Positions 1 to 13,779 of a DNA stretch of 64,000 bases are shown here, in pieces. The position numbers and the translations under genes were made by a program. The stretch lies in the NCBI GenBank assembly GCA_029204225.1, contig CM055092.1, positions 86,664,537 to 86,728,536 on the forward strand. Direction: 5' to 3'. Every line of letters starts with the position of its first letter. Position 1 is the stretch's first letter. Below the pieces are notes generated by a model. The model saw only the letters and a list, made by a program, of their open reading frames with translations, was not told the DNA's origin and did not search any database. Origin of the DNA: Diphasiastrum complanatum. Taxonomy: Eukaryota > Streptophyta > Lycopodiopsida > Lycopodiales > Lycopodiaceae.

Positions 1-856
1 TATCAAACTCCCAACTAGCTAACGAAATAGAGTAGCATCAACATGTGCACTATCATCAATACGAGATAATTTCTTACCAGATTCGCAAGGGGTGATGGAA
101 GGTTTGCACTCTGTCATGTGAAATCTCTCCAATATCTCGCCCACATACTTGTTTTGACATAACTTGATATCACTTCCAGTTTGCCATACTTCGACACCCA
201 AGCAATAGTGCATAAGATCTAAATCTGTCATCTCAAATTGCTTGCATAAGTTGGCTTTGAAAGAATGAGTGAGGTTCTCATCATTGCCCATGATAATGAT
301 ATCATCAACGTAAAGTACAATCAAGGCAATGCTATCATCATTTATAAGAACATAAAGTTTTGGATCTGAATTTGTTCTTACAAACCCATGAGAAAGAAAG
401 TAATTGTCGATGCGTCCATACCATGCGCGTGGCACTTGCTTAAGGCCATAAAGTGCTTTGTGTCGTTTACATACCTTCTGTTCTTGCCCTTTTGCCATGA
501 AGCCCTGTGGTTGGACCATGTAAACTTCTTCCTCTAAGTCACCATTTAAAAATGCGGACTTCACATCCATTTGATGGATCTTCCACCCAAAATGAGATGC
601 TAAGGCAATGATACGGCGTAGCGTAGTCCACTTAGCCACTGGAGCAAATGTCTCTTCATAGTCAATTCCTTTGCTTTGCTCATAACCCTTCACTACTCTA
701 TTGTGCCATCCGCATGAAACTTTTGTCAATGGGCTTCTTTCCATGTGGTAGATCAACCAACTCCCATGTATCATGCCTGTGGATGGATTCTATCTCCTCT
801 TCCATTGCCCTTTGCCACTCTTTGTGATCTTTTGCCTCATCAAAGGTTGATGGCTC
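1..856 (-). CDS. pol: copia reverse transcriptase, partial
   Basis: The longest open piece is 19-774. It carries the ordered copia RT motifs: YEETFAPVAKW, MDVKSAFLNG, KALYGLKQVPRAWY and the catalytic YVDDII, followed by LMHYCLGVEVW. Residues before 774 need a frame change. An in-frame stop at 16-18 replaces glutamine of the sister copy B. The connection and RNase H domains are outside the window. Confidence 0.92.
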
Positions 857-2219
857 TCAACACTTCAAAATGTCACTCATTAGGGCATAGTTCACATCAT
901 AACGATCGGGAGACTTCCTTTTCTGCGTTGATCTTCTCACTTCTCCTTGTGTGCTAGATGCTAGTTGATTTAGCTTTGCATCCCTCATGATCTTTTCATA
1001 CCATTTTGGTATCTTAGATTCAGGTGATACACTACGTGGAGAGTATGTATCCCAAGGAGTGTCTAAGTAGTGTCTCCTACTTCCAACCGGTTTCTCCTTT
1101 ATTGCTCCTATTGGCAAGTATCTCCCCCTAGGCTCTTGAATAGGTGGTGTCCTTTCATACTCACCCTCTCGACTCTCGTCTTCAGGTGCATCATCTTGTG
1201 GAGCATCTTTTTCATCTTCTTCCTCCAAAATTGTGGGAAGTCTTTTGATGCTTTCACCACTTGCATGATCTTCATCTTCATAGCTATGCGTCTCATCAAA
1301 GATCACATCTTTGCTAATGTGAATCTTGTTCATTACAGGATCAAAACACATGTATGCCTTCATCCTCTCATCATAACCGACAAAGATACACTTGATTACT
1401 TTGGCATCAAGTTTCTTTCGCTCCTCCTTTGGCACATGTACATAGGCCTTATATCCAATGACACAAAACTTGTTGATTTTTGGCCTTATTCCTGTAAATG
1501 CTTCTTCGGGAGTCACATTTGGAACTGCAACTGTAGGGCTCCTGTTTTGCAAGAATGCTGTCGCACTGCACGCTTCCGACCAAAGTGAATCGGTCAAGCC
1601 CATTTGCTTCATCATGGAGCGTGCACTCTCCATAATAGTCATGGTTTTCCTTTCAGCTACACCATTACTATGCGGCATGTGTGATTGTGTGAATTGTCTT
1701 TTGATGTCGTGTTCTTTGTAAAAGTCCTCAAAATCATCAGATTTGTATTCGCCCCCTTTATCAGATCTTAGCACTTTGATGTGTGCATCCAGTTGGTCCT
1801 CAAGTCTTGAACTCCTTGAAGTGAGCAAAAACATCAAATTTTTTCTTCAAGAAATAAATACATGTCCTCCTAGAGTAATCATCTATGAAAGTCATAAAAT
1901 AATATGCTTTCCCCAATGACATGGTCTTCATTGGGCCGCACAGGTCGTCGTGAATGAGTTCCAGCGGTTTCTTAGCTCTTGCAGCTCCACCTTTCTTGAA
2001 TGTCTCCCTGTGATGCTTTCCCATGACGCATCCTTCACATATTGCATGATGATCATCCTGCAATGTCGGTAACCCTATTACCATCTTCAGCTTCGCCATC
2101 AATCTCAAGCTCCCATAGTTCAAATGATCAAGTCTTCTGTGCCACAACTCAGATTGAGATGTTATTGAGGTAGACAAACTATATTCTCCTGGTCTTGAAA
2201 TCCAATTTATAAAGGCCAC
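857..2219 (-). CDS. pol: copia integrase region, broken
   Basis: Two overlapping open pieces cover this domain. The first (2219-1800) has the zinc-binding HRRLDHLN ... CEGCVMGKHH motif and the first catalytic region (DDLCGPMKTMSLGKAYYF ... IDDYSRR). The second (1837-857) has SDKGGEYKS and GVAERK, then the integrase C-terminal KCIFVGYDE block and the acidic linker that precedes reverse transcriptase. A frame change separates the pieces near 1800-1837. Integrase joins the cDNA to host DNA. Close relative of fragment I at 16812-18596. Confidence 0.88.
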
Positions 2220-2553
2220 AGTTACTATCTCTATAACCCTTCGCCACCACTTTATGGTTGTAATTCATATCCCTCATAAGACATCCATCCTTGAAAAATT
2301 CAACCTTAAGATGTTGATTTGCCATTACACCAACAGAAAGCAAACTCTTTTTGAGTTCAGAAACATAAAGCACATTAGAGATGTTCTTGATTTTACCACC
2401 AGGAAACTGCACAGGTACATTGCCCACACCCTGTATTTGGCATTCCTCTCCATTGGCTTGAGTGACCTTATCCCCATCATGGATTGGTGAGAATTTCTCA
2501 AACCAATCACGTTTCCCGGTCATATGCCTTGTGGCGCCTGAATCTATGAACCA
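2179..2553 (-). CDS. pol: copia aspartic protease region
   Basis: The active-site motif DSGATRHMTG is encoded at about 2515-2544 on the minus strand, followed by a typical retropepsin body with the flap-proximal LYVSELKKSLLSVG block. It would mature the gag-pol polyprotein. The frame is offset from gag. It ends at a TAG, where the next segment (the GAG_pre-integrase domain) continues in another frame, so the polyprotein is interrupted here. Confidence 0.85.
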   Translation of the reverse strand, partial: WFIDSGATRHMTGKRDWFEKFSPIHDGDKVTQANGEECQIQGVGNVPVQFPGGKIKNISNVLYVSELKKSLLSVGVMANQHLKVEFFKDGCLMRDMNYNHKVVAKGYRDSNCGLYKLDFKTRRI

Positions 2554-3467
2554 TCATCAACTTGGGATGCCAATGCCGATGAGAAGACACTTGTCTCATC
2601 ATCCTCTCCATCATCTTCAGCAATGTTGCCTTGTTGAGTCACTTTTCCCGCCTTTATGTCCGCTTTCTTCTTGTAACACTCATGTGCCCAATGACCCGGT
2701 TTGTGGCAATAGTAACATTTGCCTTTCTTATTCTTTTTCCCTTTTGATGATGACTCTCCCTCGTCATCATCATCCTTGGATTTCTTAGAAATCCTTTTCC
2801 ATCCTTTTTGCTTGCCTTTAGCAAGAAAGGCTTGATCCTCCTGTGGGGTTTGCCATGACTTCACCACTTCGCGACGCTGCTCTTCTTGCAACATGATTCC
2901 GTGGAAGTCTTCAAAAGTAGGCAACCTCTCCCTCGAAGTAGTGCCGCTCACAAACATTTGTAGCCCTTCCGAGACACCGCTCATTGTGGTATGTACCAAT
3001 TCAACGTCCCTAATTGGTTCTTCAATTGCCACAAGTTGATCTCTCAGCTCCTTTATCCTGGTGAAGAAAGATCTCACTGATTCACTTTCTTCCATCCTTA
3101 CTGCATTCAATCTCGACTTCAAGAACATGGCCCGAGCTGGATTGCATGTTTGAAATTGCATTCTAAGAGCTTTCCAAGCTCCCCTAGCCGTCGTGGCATC
3201 ACTTATATGAGTGATTACATGGTCTTTCACTAAAAGATTGATTAAGGACAATGCTCTCTGCGCCTTTTTATCAAAGGCCCTCATGTCACCTGGAGTGGTA
3301 TTTGGGCGGACTTCAATACCTGCCACGATCTCCCATAACTCTTTTTCCATCAAAATGCTCTTCATTTTGAATTTCCAGATGTTGTAGTTAGAAGCCCCAT
3401 CAAGTTTGCTTGCATCGCCCAAAATTGCCTCATTGATGTTTGCCATCTCCAAATTGCTTGAATCCAC
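2544..3467 (-). CDS. gag: copia gag (UBN2-type) with zinc knuckle
   Basis: A 307-residue frame starting MDSSNLEMANINEAI. The N-terminal two thirds follow the copia gag pattern: a YNIWKFKMKSIL block near residue 28, then helices ending LQEEQRREVV near residue 195. A lysine-rich stretch precedes a CCHC zinc knuckle (CYYCHKPGHWAHEC) near residue 252, which binds RNA. The product would form the retroelement particle. The frame ends in a TAG one frame away from the protease, so gag and pol are separated by a +1/-1 shift; whether this is programmed or decay cannot be told from one copy. Confidence 0.9.
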   Translation of the reverse strand: MDSSNLEMANINEAILGDASKLDGASNYNIWKFKMKSILMEKELWEIVAGIEVRPNTTPGDMRAFDKKAQRALSLINLLVKDHVITHISDATTARGAWKALRMQFQTCNPARAMFLKSRLNAVRMEESESVRSFFTRIKELRDQLVAIEEPIRDVELVHTTMSGVSEGLQMFVSGTTSRERLPTFEDFHGIMLQEEQRREVVKSWQTPQEDQAFLAKGKQKGWKRISKKSKDDDDEGESSSKGKKNKKGKCYYCHKPGHWAHECYKKKADIKAGKVTQQGNIAEDDGEDDETSVFSSALASQVDDGS

Positions 3468-3479
3468 CTGTAGGCTATA

Positions 3480-4657
3480 AAGCGTATGCCGAAGCCAATC
3501 GTGATGTCAAAAATCACAAATAATGACCTGCAATTTTTTGCTTACCAGGCCACCCACCGCTCTTTCGCCAAATTGAAAGCCAAACTGGCGTCGCTTTCCG
3601 AAATGCTTCTCGTCACCAACTACCAACTACCTATCCAGTGGAATGGTGAAATCACTTTTGGCACGCGATAATCACTCTATTTTGGTGTACCGTATTTGCA
3701 AGTACAATTAGGGTGCCCTTTCTTTGGAGGCTATAGCCTTTCGTTTGGCCAAAATAGGCTAAAGGAGGTGAAAATAAGGGCAATTTGGGTTTTTAAATTG
3801 TTTCTTCAGTGTAAAGAAACTTCACCCTTCAAAAACTTGGGACCCAACAATTGTTTCAGTTTGAAGAATTTTAATGAAGTTGCAATGCACTTTGCACTTC
3901 AGACCCCTTCAGACTTTTTCACATCAATCCGATGGATCTTTTAGATCCAACGACCCACCTGATATGCAATCACCATCGTCGATCTGTGTGACTCGAGATC
4001 TGGACGACTTTCCACACTTCTGCATGTTAATCAAGAGCCTTTGAAGCACCAGGCACTTTGGGTCGCTAATAGGCTAGCTGAGCTGGGTGCGCACGAGGTC
4101 CCGCGACCTCTCCTCCTCTTCTCTTTACGATGGATCTTCCACCAAGCTATGGTGGCTACCATCATGGATCTGATCCATGCTCTCTTGTCTTTCCATGGCT
4201 GTCCACGACCTGCTTTGAGCTGACTCGCCCTACCACGACGCCCTGCTTTGTGCCTTTACAGCTCCAGAAACGATGTTCATCAAAGAGAAAACTAAGGTTT
4301 CTCAACTACAAACCCTAGCTGCCTTTTGGCTATCTGATCTTCTTGAGAATAAATCTAAGCAGCTCCCTATCTCTCTGAGGTCGCCCTACAACAGGCAATA
4401 TTCTGCTCCAAACCGCTCTTCAAACGATGTTTGATTGGATTCAAACCAATCACACATGCCAAGCAACCCTTCAGAAGATTTTCCAACTTCACTTTTTGCT
4501 TGCCCTCTAATTCAGCTGACAATCCCCTGCTCTGAATCTTCTTACAATTTTGAGCTATTCCACGGATCTCCACAGACTCGGTGTTGTGCTTCCTAGCCAA
4601 CAAACCGTCGTGAATTCGCAGCCTTCTGTTCTTGTCCGGTGATTCAAGCCACCAAAG
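3480..4657 (-). other. Non-coding leader of copia element A
   Basis: About 1.2 kb lies between the primer site and the gag start without a convincing reading frame. Several blocks (around 3865-3920, 4279-4320 and 4353-4390) resemble, in the same order and orientation, the primer-proximal 1 kb of element C (about 53220-53730). The leader is therefore probably shared between this copia family and the gag/pol-less element C, and may hold packaging or priming signals; that role is inference. Confidence 0.6.
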
Positions 4658-4669
4658 GCTCTGATACCA
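4658..4669 (-). other. Primer-binding site of element A (initiator Met tRNA)
   Basis: On the minus strand this reads TGGTATCAGAGC, complementary to the 3' end of plant initiator methionine tRNA, the usual copia primer. It lies immediately inside the LTR. The same site is found in elements C and D. Confidence 0.9.
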
Positions 4670-4670
4670 A

Positions 4671-4896
4671 GTTAAGAAACACAGTTTAAACACCCGACTA
4701 GATCAATCACCATAGCACAATGTCAAGCGCAACAAGACAAGACAACAGAATTGCTCTCCACAAACTGTATATTCAACTGATAAGTAAGTACAAAGATAAG
4801 CTGCCTAAAAGCACTCAAAGGGCTCGTAAAAGAAAGATGGCCCTGGTGCCGTCGAAATAAGAAAGCACTGTATAAGTCGATCATTGCTATTTTAAC
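4671..4896 (-). repeat. 5' LTR of copia element A
   Basis: This stretch matches 62526-62772, the 3' LTR of element B, almost base for base apart from roughly 21 bases missing here near 4842. The ends carry the short inverted repeat GTTAA/TTAAC. The inner end lies one base from the primer-binding site and the outer end abuts a PLE fragment. LTR boundaries were set by comparing the two copies; target duplications cannot be checked because the other end is outside the window. Confidence 0.85.
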
Positions 4897-4904
4897 TGTA
4901 ACAT

Positions 4905-5246
<342 letters not shown>

Positions 5247-5249
5247 CTA

Positions 5250-5900
5250 TCTTGAGGTTTGGGGGTCCTCTATCAAAACCACTCATTGTACACTTGTAAA
5301 TAAGTGATTAGTCCAAATTTAGAAGTGCATTAGCTCATGATAGTGTAGGTTAATTACACTTGGCTTGATGGTAGAGGTCTAGTGACATAGCACCCCTTGA
5401 TTTCATTTGTCAATTTGTACCAATCATATTGTAAGATGCACCAAAATGGTCCAATCATTGTAAGAGGTGGCATATAGGTGGTCCAATCAAACTAAGAGGT
5501 GATGTTAGAGAGCTAAAATCATTTCACTCCATTACCACTCTTCATGGATCTCAGGCTACTATGAGGATGAGTGAGATTGAGTCCACACTTAGTTTTTTGT
5601 TGAGAGATTTGGAGGTTGCATGCTCCAAGACTTAGAATATTTTTCACATTCTCCCTCTATCCGAGAGCTTGATGTAGCATTCTCTCTCTACCCAAAAACA
5701 AGCCAATTTTATACTTAGTTTTTTTTCATCCAAATTTGCCTCTCATTATGTGTGATGAATGGTATGTGATAGATGCATGAGTTGAAAATGCAGCAAACTA
5801 AACTCATTTGATCCTAGAAATGATGGAGAAAGCACCTACTTAAGATCCAATCAAGATCTAATTGTCCGGGAATCGGGTTTCATGCTGTGTGTAGCTGTGC
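5250..5900. repeat. Dispersed non-coding repeat, copy 1
   Basis: This block shares with 9290-9965, in the same orientation, phrases such as GGTCCAAT...AGAGGTG and the pair CCGAGAGCT ... CTCTCTCTACCCAA, with similar spacing. No reading frame is supported. It could be a solo LTR or a small non-autonomous element; its ends are not resolved. Confidence 0.55.
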
Positions 5901-5989
5901 TTTGATGCTCAGCGGTGTGCGCCTATTGTGTGCTACACTATGCATTCAACTGTAGGACCTAGATACGCAACTATCAATCACAAATATTG

Positions 5990-6487
5990 CAGCAATTAAT
6001 CACAAGTATCAGACTGTAACGCATGAATGAATGATGGAAGAACAGAATGTATTTGGTGTTTTGCTTTTCTTTATCAGAGTGAGTCGGTAGTGTCTTGCTT
6101 GTTGGTGGCCTGACGCTCCTCTTACACTTTTGTATCTGCTACTTGTAGATCTCTAGTCATCCATGTCTCTAATCTAAATTCTAGAACCTATACTTATGTC
6201 CCACCAGGTGAGATTACAAGATAGATTAACTGAACATTACAATAGAAGTTTATGCTAAATCGTTAGATAACTGTGTCTCTCTCGTAATGTCACTATTACA
6301 ACTGAGCGTGACAGTTTAAAGTTTTACACCCGACAAGCTATGGTCCCGATAGTTCGTCTTGCCCGACTATTCATTCTGCTCGACGTTTGTCTTCAGCCTT
6401 TGGTTGGGGGTTGGACAATCCGATATGTCAGCCCCTTCGGGGAATGCCGAAGAATGGTTGCATAAGTTCACCATCTCCAACACTCCC
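5990..6487 (-). repeat. Probable 3' LTR of element G
   Basis: On the minus strand a purine-rich AAGAGGGAG is followed by TGTTGGAGATGG, the usual polypurine-tract/LTR junction, just downstream of the RNase H frame. There is no second LTR to compare with, so the far end (about 5990) is a guess. Confidence 0.5.
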
Positions 6488-6509
6488 TCTTGAATGGCAA
6501 CCTTTTTGT

Positions 6510-7142
6510 TTATCCTATTCCAATTGATCTTTTGTGTTTTGTAAACAGTGGCTTGGTCAGCAGATCTGCAATCGTGTCTTCTAATTTTATGTATTTGATA
6601 GTAAGCTCTCCTTTTGAAATCAGATCTCGAATATGATGGTACTTCAGAGGTATGTGTTTGGTCTTTGAGTGAAACACTAGATCATGGGCCAAGTAAATGG
6701 CAATCTGAGAATCCATCTTCATGATGGAAGGGTCCTTGTGTTGTATGCCAATTGCTTCCAGCATCATCTTTAACCACATCACCTCATTTTCCACCTTCGA
6801 TGCTGCCACATATTCGGCTTTGCATGAGGATTGAGCCACCAGTGTATGCTTCTTGCAGGTCCAACTTATCGCTACTCCGCACGCTATCAAACATCCACTT
6901 GTGATGGACTTGTCATCTTTGCAGCTCACCCAACTTGCATCACTGTGGTATTGTAGCATAAATTCATCTTCTGCTTTATAGATCAATCCCAAATTCTGGG
7001 TGCCTTTTAGATATTGCAATATTCGTTTTGCCATCAGCCAATGTTGCATGCAAGGATTGGAAGAGAATTCACTGAGTGAGTAGACAGAGAATGCTAGATC
7101 GAGCCTTGTACAAATTGTAAGGTACATCAGACTACCAATCAA
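6510..7142 (-). CDS. pol: copia RNase H domain of element G
   Basis: A 210-residue open piece begins with the RT-connection block (MIGSLMYLTICTRLDLAF) and contains the RNase H motifs YHSDASW, SSCKAEYVAAS, KMDSQIAIYLA and the C-terminal KTKHIPLKYHHIRD ... LTKPL. The enzyme degrades RNA in the RNA-DNA hybrid during reverse transcription. It ends close to the polypurine tract, as expected. Confidence 0.9.
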   Translation of the reverse strand: MIGSLMYLTICTRLDLAFSVYSLSEFSSNPCMQHWLMAKRILQYLKGTQNLGLIYKAEDEFMLQYHSDASWVSCKDDKSITSGCLIACGVAISWTCKKHTLVAQSSCKAEYVAASKVENEVMWLKMMLEAIGIQHKDPSIMKMDSQIAIYLAHDLVFHSKTKHIPLKYHHIRDLISKGELTIKYIKLEDTIADLLTKPLFTKHKRSIGIG

Positions 7143-7980
7143 ATTTTGATATGGTATCTGCTCCTTCTTTTGTCTCTCTTCATCTGTATCAAGAAATCCT
7201 GCTTTGACAGTTTGGCTCCGGCTATCATTGGTGTAGCTTTTTCTTTACAGTCCGCAGTACTGTTTCAATGCCTTTTAAGCATATTTTGATTGATTCAAGT
7301 GCATAACACCTTTCCTTTGATCTTTTTTGATTAGCAGCCCTAGACATTTCGTCGCTTCTCCTAAATATGTGATGTCATCACTTGAAGATATTTGACTCTT
7401 CGTTTTATTGATTGATATCAGAAAATTTTCTATCATCAGATAGTCATCTACAAATGTTGTCAGAATCACAAACTTCTTTTTTATTCTTTTTTTAACATTC
7501 CGATTGTGTAGGAGTGAAGCCTAGAGATTTCAGAAGACTGTCGAGCTTTTTGTACCAAGCTCCTGATGCTTGCTTGAGACCATAGATACATCGATGTAGC
7601 CGACAGGTGTAGTCTCGATGATAGCCGATAGGTGTAGTTCGGGTCTTCGTATCCTTCAGGCTGCTTCATAAAGATTTCTTCATCTAGGTCTCCGTGGAGA
7701 AAGGTTGTCTTTACATCTATCTTGTGTACTTCCAGATCATATTTTGTTGCATAGTCAAGGAGTTAGTCAAATGCTCGACATCTTGACCATCGGTGAGTAT
7801 GTATCGGAATAGTCAATGCCATACCTCTACATGTAGCCCTTGGCGACAAGTCGAGCCTTGTATCGTCCGACACTTCCATCTGATTTTAGCTTCCTTTTGT
7901 ATACCCATTTGCAATTGACTTTCTTCTTTCCTTCAGGAAGCGGCTCAAGTGTCCACGCCTAATTCTGCTTCATCGATTCG
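7143..7980 (-). pseudogene. pol: copia reverse transcriptase of element G, frameshifted
   Basis: Pieces of RT are spread over several frames: 7469-7275 holds the catalytic region as FVDDYLMI (tyrosine of the usual YVDD replaced by phenylalanine), 7669-7481 the KQPEGYEDP block, and 7700-7980 further upstream motifs. Several frame changes and stops make it non-functional. Confidence 0.8.
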
Positions 7981-8130
7981 ATCTCCTCTGACATTGCTTG
8001 CTTCCAAAATTCTCCCTCTGGATTCTGGATAGCTTCCAAATATGTCGTTGGTTCTTCAGTGTAGCCACAATATTCGACATCTGTGTCTTTACTCCATTGA
8101 AGATTTTCGATGTATAGGTCAGGGGTCTTT

Positions 8131-9230
8131 TTATTCTTGTCGACCTTGTTGGTCTGATTTGTCGTTGCTGTTGTGTGTGTTCTTCAATTTCTTCGACAGG
8201 TTGATTTTTCGCTTTCTGTAGGAGTTTCTAGTTTGACATTCTGATTTGATGTTTGACCTTGAACTCCCTCTTTCAATCGGTAGTATTGTGAAGATTTCAT
8301 GGCCTTTTGATTCTTTCATTCCAGGAAACGTCGATTCGTCAAACTTCATGTCTTTGCTCATCATCACCTTCTTCAAGGTTGGATTGTAGAGTCGATAGAT
8401 CTGTGATCCGTTCGAATATCCGACCGTGATTGTCTGCTTTGACTTTTCTTCGAGCTTACTTTTTTTTCTTTTGTTATGTGCATGTATGCTACACATCCAA
8501 ACACTTCTACATACAACAGATCAGACTTCTCACATGTCCATATTTCATACGGTGTCTTGTCTTCTAGTGTTGTCATTGTCGATCTGTTTCTGCAGGTGTA
8601 CAGCAACTGCAACTGCCTCAGCCCAAAACTGACTCAACAACTATGCTTGTGCCATCATGCATTTAGCTCCTTCGACAAGCATTTTGTGTCTTTTTTCTGC
8701 GACACCATTATATTAAGGTGTATATGTAGGTGTGAACTAATGTTCAATTCCTCTGTCTTGGCAGAAGCTTCAGAACTCCTTGCTTGAATACTCGCCTCCG
8801 TTGTTGGATCTGATTGTCTACAACTTCTTGGAGATGTGTCTCTCTACAAATGCCACGAACCTTTTGAAAGCATCAAACACTTTGGGTTTTTCTTTAAGTA
8901 ATATATTGTCATCATCCTACTATAATCATCAATGAAAGTGAGAAAATATCGCGATCCAATGAGAGAGTCGACTTTCATTGGCCCACAGACATCTAAGTGA
9001 ACAAGCTCAAAAATGTCCTTGGCTTTTCTTCCTTCATGTACAAACGAGCTTCGATGTTGCTTGCCTTTTTGACAGGCCTCGCAAAAGTCAGACTCTGGAC
9101 TTGTGATCTTCATACCACTTACTAGCTCTTATGCTCATGTCGTAGAGACTCCACATATTCAGATGATACATTCTTCTATGTCATAGATGATTTTTACTTT
9201 CAGATGCATTCAGTATGCTATCATAGCTAC
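8131..9230 (-). pseudogene. pol: copia integrase of element G, frameshifted
   Basis: The piece at 9113-8844 holds FCEACQKGKQHRSSF and the first catalytic region LVHLDVCGPM ... FIDDYSRMM. The pieces at 8612-8373 and 8496-8131 hold TPYEIWTCEKSDLLYVEVFGC and the integrase C-terminal block, then a link to RT. A degenerate HRRMYHLN zinc motif is encoded around 9160-9180. Frames change several times. Confidence 0.82.
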
Positions 9231-9289
9231 TGATAATTTTGGCTTGGTACAAGTTGTGAAGAATTGAAAAAGATGATCTATGCTAGATA

Positions 9290-9965
9290 TAGGGGTCTTA
9301 TGTTTTTTTATATCAAGCATCTAGGTGTAGGATGTTGATAGGACCAAATTTGGCATAGATGGCAAATTACCCATTTCCACTTGTAATGCCACTATTTAGC
9401 CAAAATAGAGTAAGAGGCTAAACTCATGCCAATTAGAGTGTAGACAAGTGTAATACTTTTGTTTGATGAAATTTAAGAGGTCCAATAGGATTTAGAGGTG
9501 GAACCTTGAGGGGTCCAATAGAATTTGAGGTTTGCTTGAAAATGGTCCAATAGAATTTAGAGGTGAATGGATCAATGGTCCAATAGGATTAAGAGGTGGA
9601 AAAAGTGTGGTCCAATCATAGTTAAGCATAGTGGTAGCTCGTGGATCTACTAGTATCATTGTACTTCTCATTTGGATCTAATTGATTTTGAGATTGAGTG
9701 GATTTTGTGAGTAATTGGTTTTCTAGCTTTCTCTCTCTACCCGAGAGCTCATAATGATTTTCTCTCTCTACCCAAGGAGAGCAGCTTGTTTTTACTTAGA
9801 TTATTTTTGGAACACTTCCCACATGTGTGAGTGAGAGTTGGAAGTAATTGAATGCATGTAGTAGTGTGTTTTTGCCATAGAATCAAAGATAGATCTTGAA
9901 TCTCAATCTAGTCTTGATCTTGTGCATCTACACACCTTAGGAGATCACAAGTACATGCTGTGGAC
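9290..9965. repeat. Dispersed non-coding repeat, copy 2, inside element G
   Basis: It resembles 5250-5900 and lies between the protease remnant of G (still readable at about 9985-10130 as LRRDLLSLSRIADLG) and its GAG_pre-integrase motif at about 9180. It is therefore an insertion into G. Repeated GTCCAATAGAATTTAGAGGT phrases occur at about 9480-9600. No coding capacity seen. Confidence 0.55.
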
Positions 9966-10176
9966 AGTCCACATGTGTGAAATCAAACAAGTTACCTTGT
10001 CTGGACTCGATAGTCAGCAGTTTATTTGATTTTTGCTCGATTATTCGGCATACGTTCCCATCGAATATGACTCATATTCCAAGATCGGCTATCCTCGACA
10101 GAGAGAGTAGATCTCTCCTCAGTGTGGGTACATAGAGTGCTCCTTGAAGCTCTACATGTCTTGACAGTGTACGTAG

Positions 10177-10746
10177 CTACAAAGTTCTGATGCCTTCGAC
10201 ATCTTGTCTTCCATCGCCTAGTATCACTGTTCTTGAATTGTTGAGTGTCTTGTAGTTGATCAAGACATCTTTGTTGCAGACTATGTGTGATGTAGCTCCA
10301 GAGTCGATGAATATATTGTAGTCATGCTTCGTGTAGCTGGTTGACATCTCATCGACAATCGGGAAGTCATTGTCGTTCTTCTCAACATCCTTCGATGATT
10401 CTGCAACATTTATTTTTTCTGCTTTATGTTTTCTTTTTGGGTTATGCCAGCATTCATATGTTGAATGCCCTTTCTTCTTGTAGTGTGTGCAAGGTATTGT
10501 CGGGTTGTTGTCTGTTATGTGTCCCGATTTGTGACAATGATCACAAGTAGAAGTATCTTTGTTGTAGTTGCCTCTTATCAAACACTTCATTTGAGTCTTG
10601 TCCTTCTTGGGCTTGTTTTTGTATTTCTTCTTTTCCCTTATGAAAATGGTCTTCCCCTGGTCGTTGTTTGCCTCTCCATCTCTCATCAATCTTTCATCTA
10701 CAACAAATATAGGAAAACCAAAATCTACACTATGAATGAGATGCAA
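10177..10746 (-). CDS. gag: copia gag C-terminus and protease of element G
   Basis: 189 open residues. A lysine-rich part is followed by two CCHC-type knuckles, CDHCHKSGHITDNNPTIPC (variant spacing) and CTHYKKKGHSTYEC (second cysteine replaced by tyrosine), then the protease active site IDSGATSHIV near residue 150. The N-terminal gag core is missing: upstream of 10746 nothing gag-like is seen. Confidence 0.82.
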   Translation of the reverse strand: MHLIHSVDFGFPIFVVDERLMRDGEANNDQGKTIFIREKKKYKNKPKKDKTQMKCLIRGNYNKDTSTCDHCHKSGHITDNNPTIPCTHYKKKGHSTYECWHNPKRKHKAEKINVAESSKDVEKNDNDFPIVDEMSTSYTKHDYNIFIDSGATSHIVCNKDVLINYKTLNNSRTVILGDGRQDVEGIRTL

Positions 10747-10937
10747 ACTCTAATATATCTTGATCAAACATGAATCAAAAAATAAAGTTTTTTTCCATAC
10801 AAAAACAGTAAGCTACTATATTTTACATGTGCAGATCTAAAAATAGCATTTAATGAACATTTTACATACAAAATTGCAAGATATCACAAGTATAGTGGAT
10901 AATAGAACCCAAGAGAACCATGTATAAGCATGGATGA

Positions 10938-13276
<2,339 letters not shown>

Positions 13277-13306
13277 GCGCGCGCGCACACACACACACAC
13301 ACACAC
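13277..13306. repeat. Alternating GC/CA tract
   Basis: A short (GC)n run passes directly into (AC)n, giving about 30 bases of alternating purine and pyrimidine, the kind of sequence that can adopt left-handed DNA. Further CACACGTGTG-type palindromic text precedes it at 13230-13275. Confidence 0.85.
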
Positions 13307-13779
13307 ATATTTACCATTTTTTCACTTTTTTTGTGCTAATGGTCATATGGTTAAAAGAATAACTCTATATTATCCGTGATGACAGCAAAACTATGCAAGA
13401 AAGGAAGGGTACTAGATGGGAATGAAAATATTGTCCAGAAGGGCAAAAGGAAGAAATTGATGAAGTTTTAAATAGTTAGGGTAGTACATGTTATGGCGAG
13501 AAAGGAAATGTTGGGTGACTGTATTGCCAGGACTCATATTCTGAACTTATGCATCGAATGGTTTCAAGTAGAGTATAAACATCTGAAACTCATAAATTGA
13601 CAGCTTATGACGACTTATGGTTCAGTAATGCTGCTTTTTGCGGTAACTAGTTTCACAAACGTCTATCAGATGATGTTTTACTTTTTCACGACCGCGGCTA
13701 GAGTCATTTACTTATAAAGTTACTATGGATTGACTTATTCCAACTTTACTATGAGTTTTGACGATACTGTACTTCATTT

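Larger units (their letters stand above)
1..4896 (-). mobile_element. Ty1/copia LTR retrotransposon A, 5' part
   Basis: Read on the minus strand the order is LTR, Met-tRNA primer site, 1.2-kb leader, gag, protease, integrase, reverse transcriptase, which is the copia order. The RNase H and 3' LTR lie beyond the window start. The copy is decayed: gag and protease are in different frames, the integrase is broken near 1800-1837, coding continuity is lost at 774-857, and a stop sits at 16-18 where the sister element B (63386-64000) has glutamine. The nearest relatives in the window are B and fragment I. It cannot be autonomous as it stands. Confidence 0.93.
5990..10746 (-). mobile_element. Ty1/copia retrotransposon G, decayed and interrupted
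   Basis: Minus-strand order is gag zinc knuckles and protease (10746-9990), GAG_pre-integrase and integrase (9230-8131), reverse transcriptase (7980-7275), RNase H (7142-6510), polypurine tract and the start of an LTR at about 6487. Its proteins are a lineage distinct from element A. The N-terminal half of gag and the 5' LTR are absent beyond 10746, and a dispersed repeat of about 0.7 kb splits protease from integrase. Confidence 0.85.
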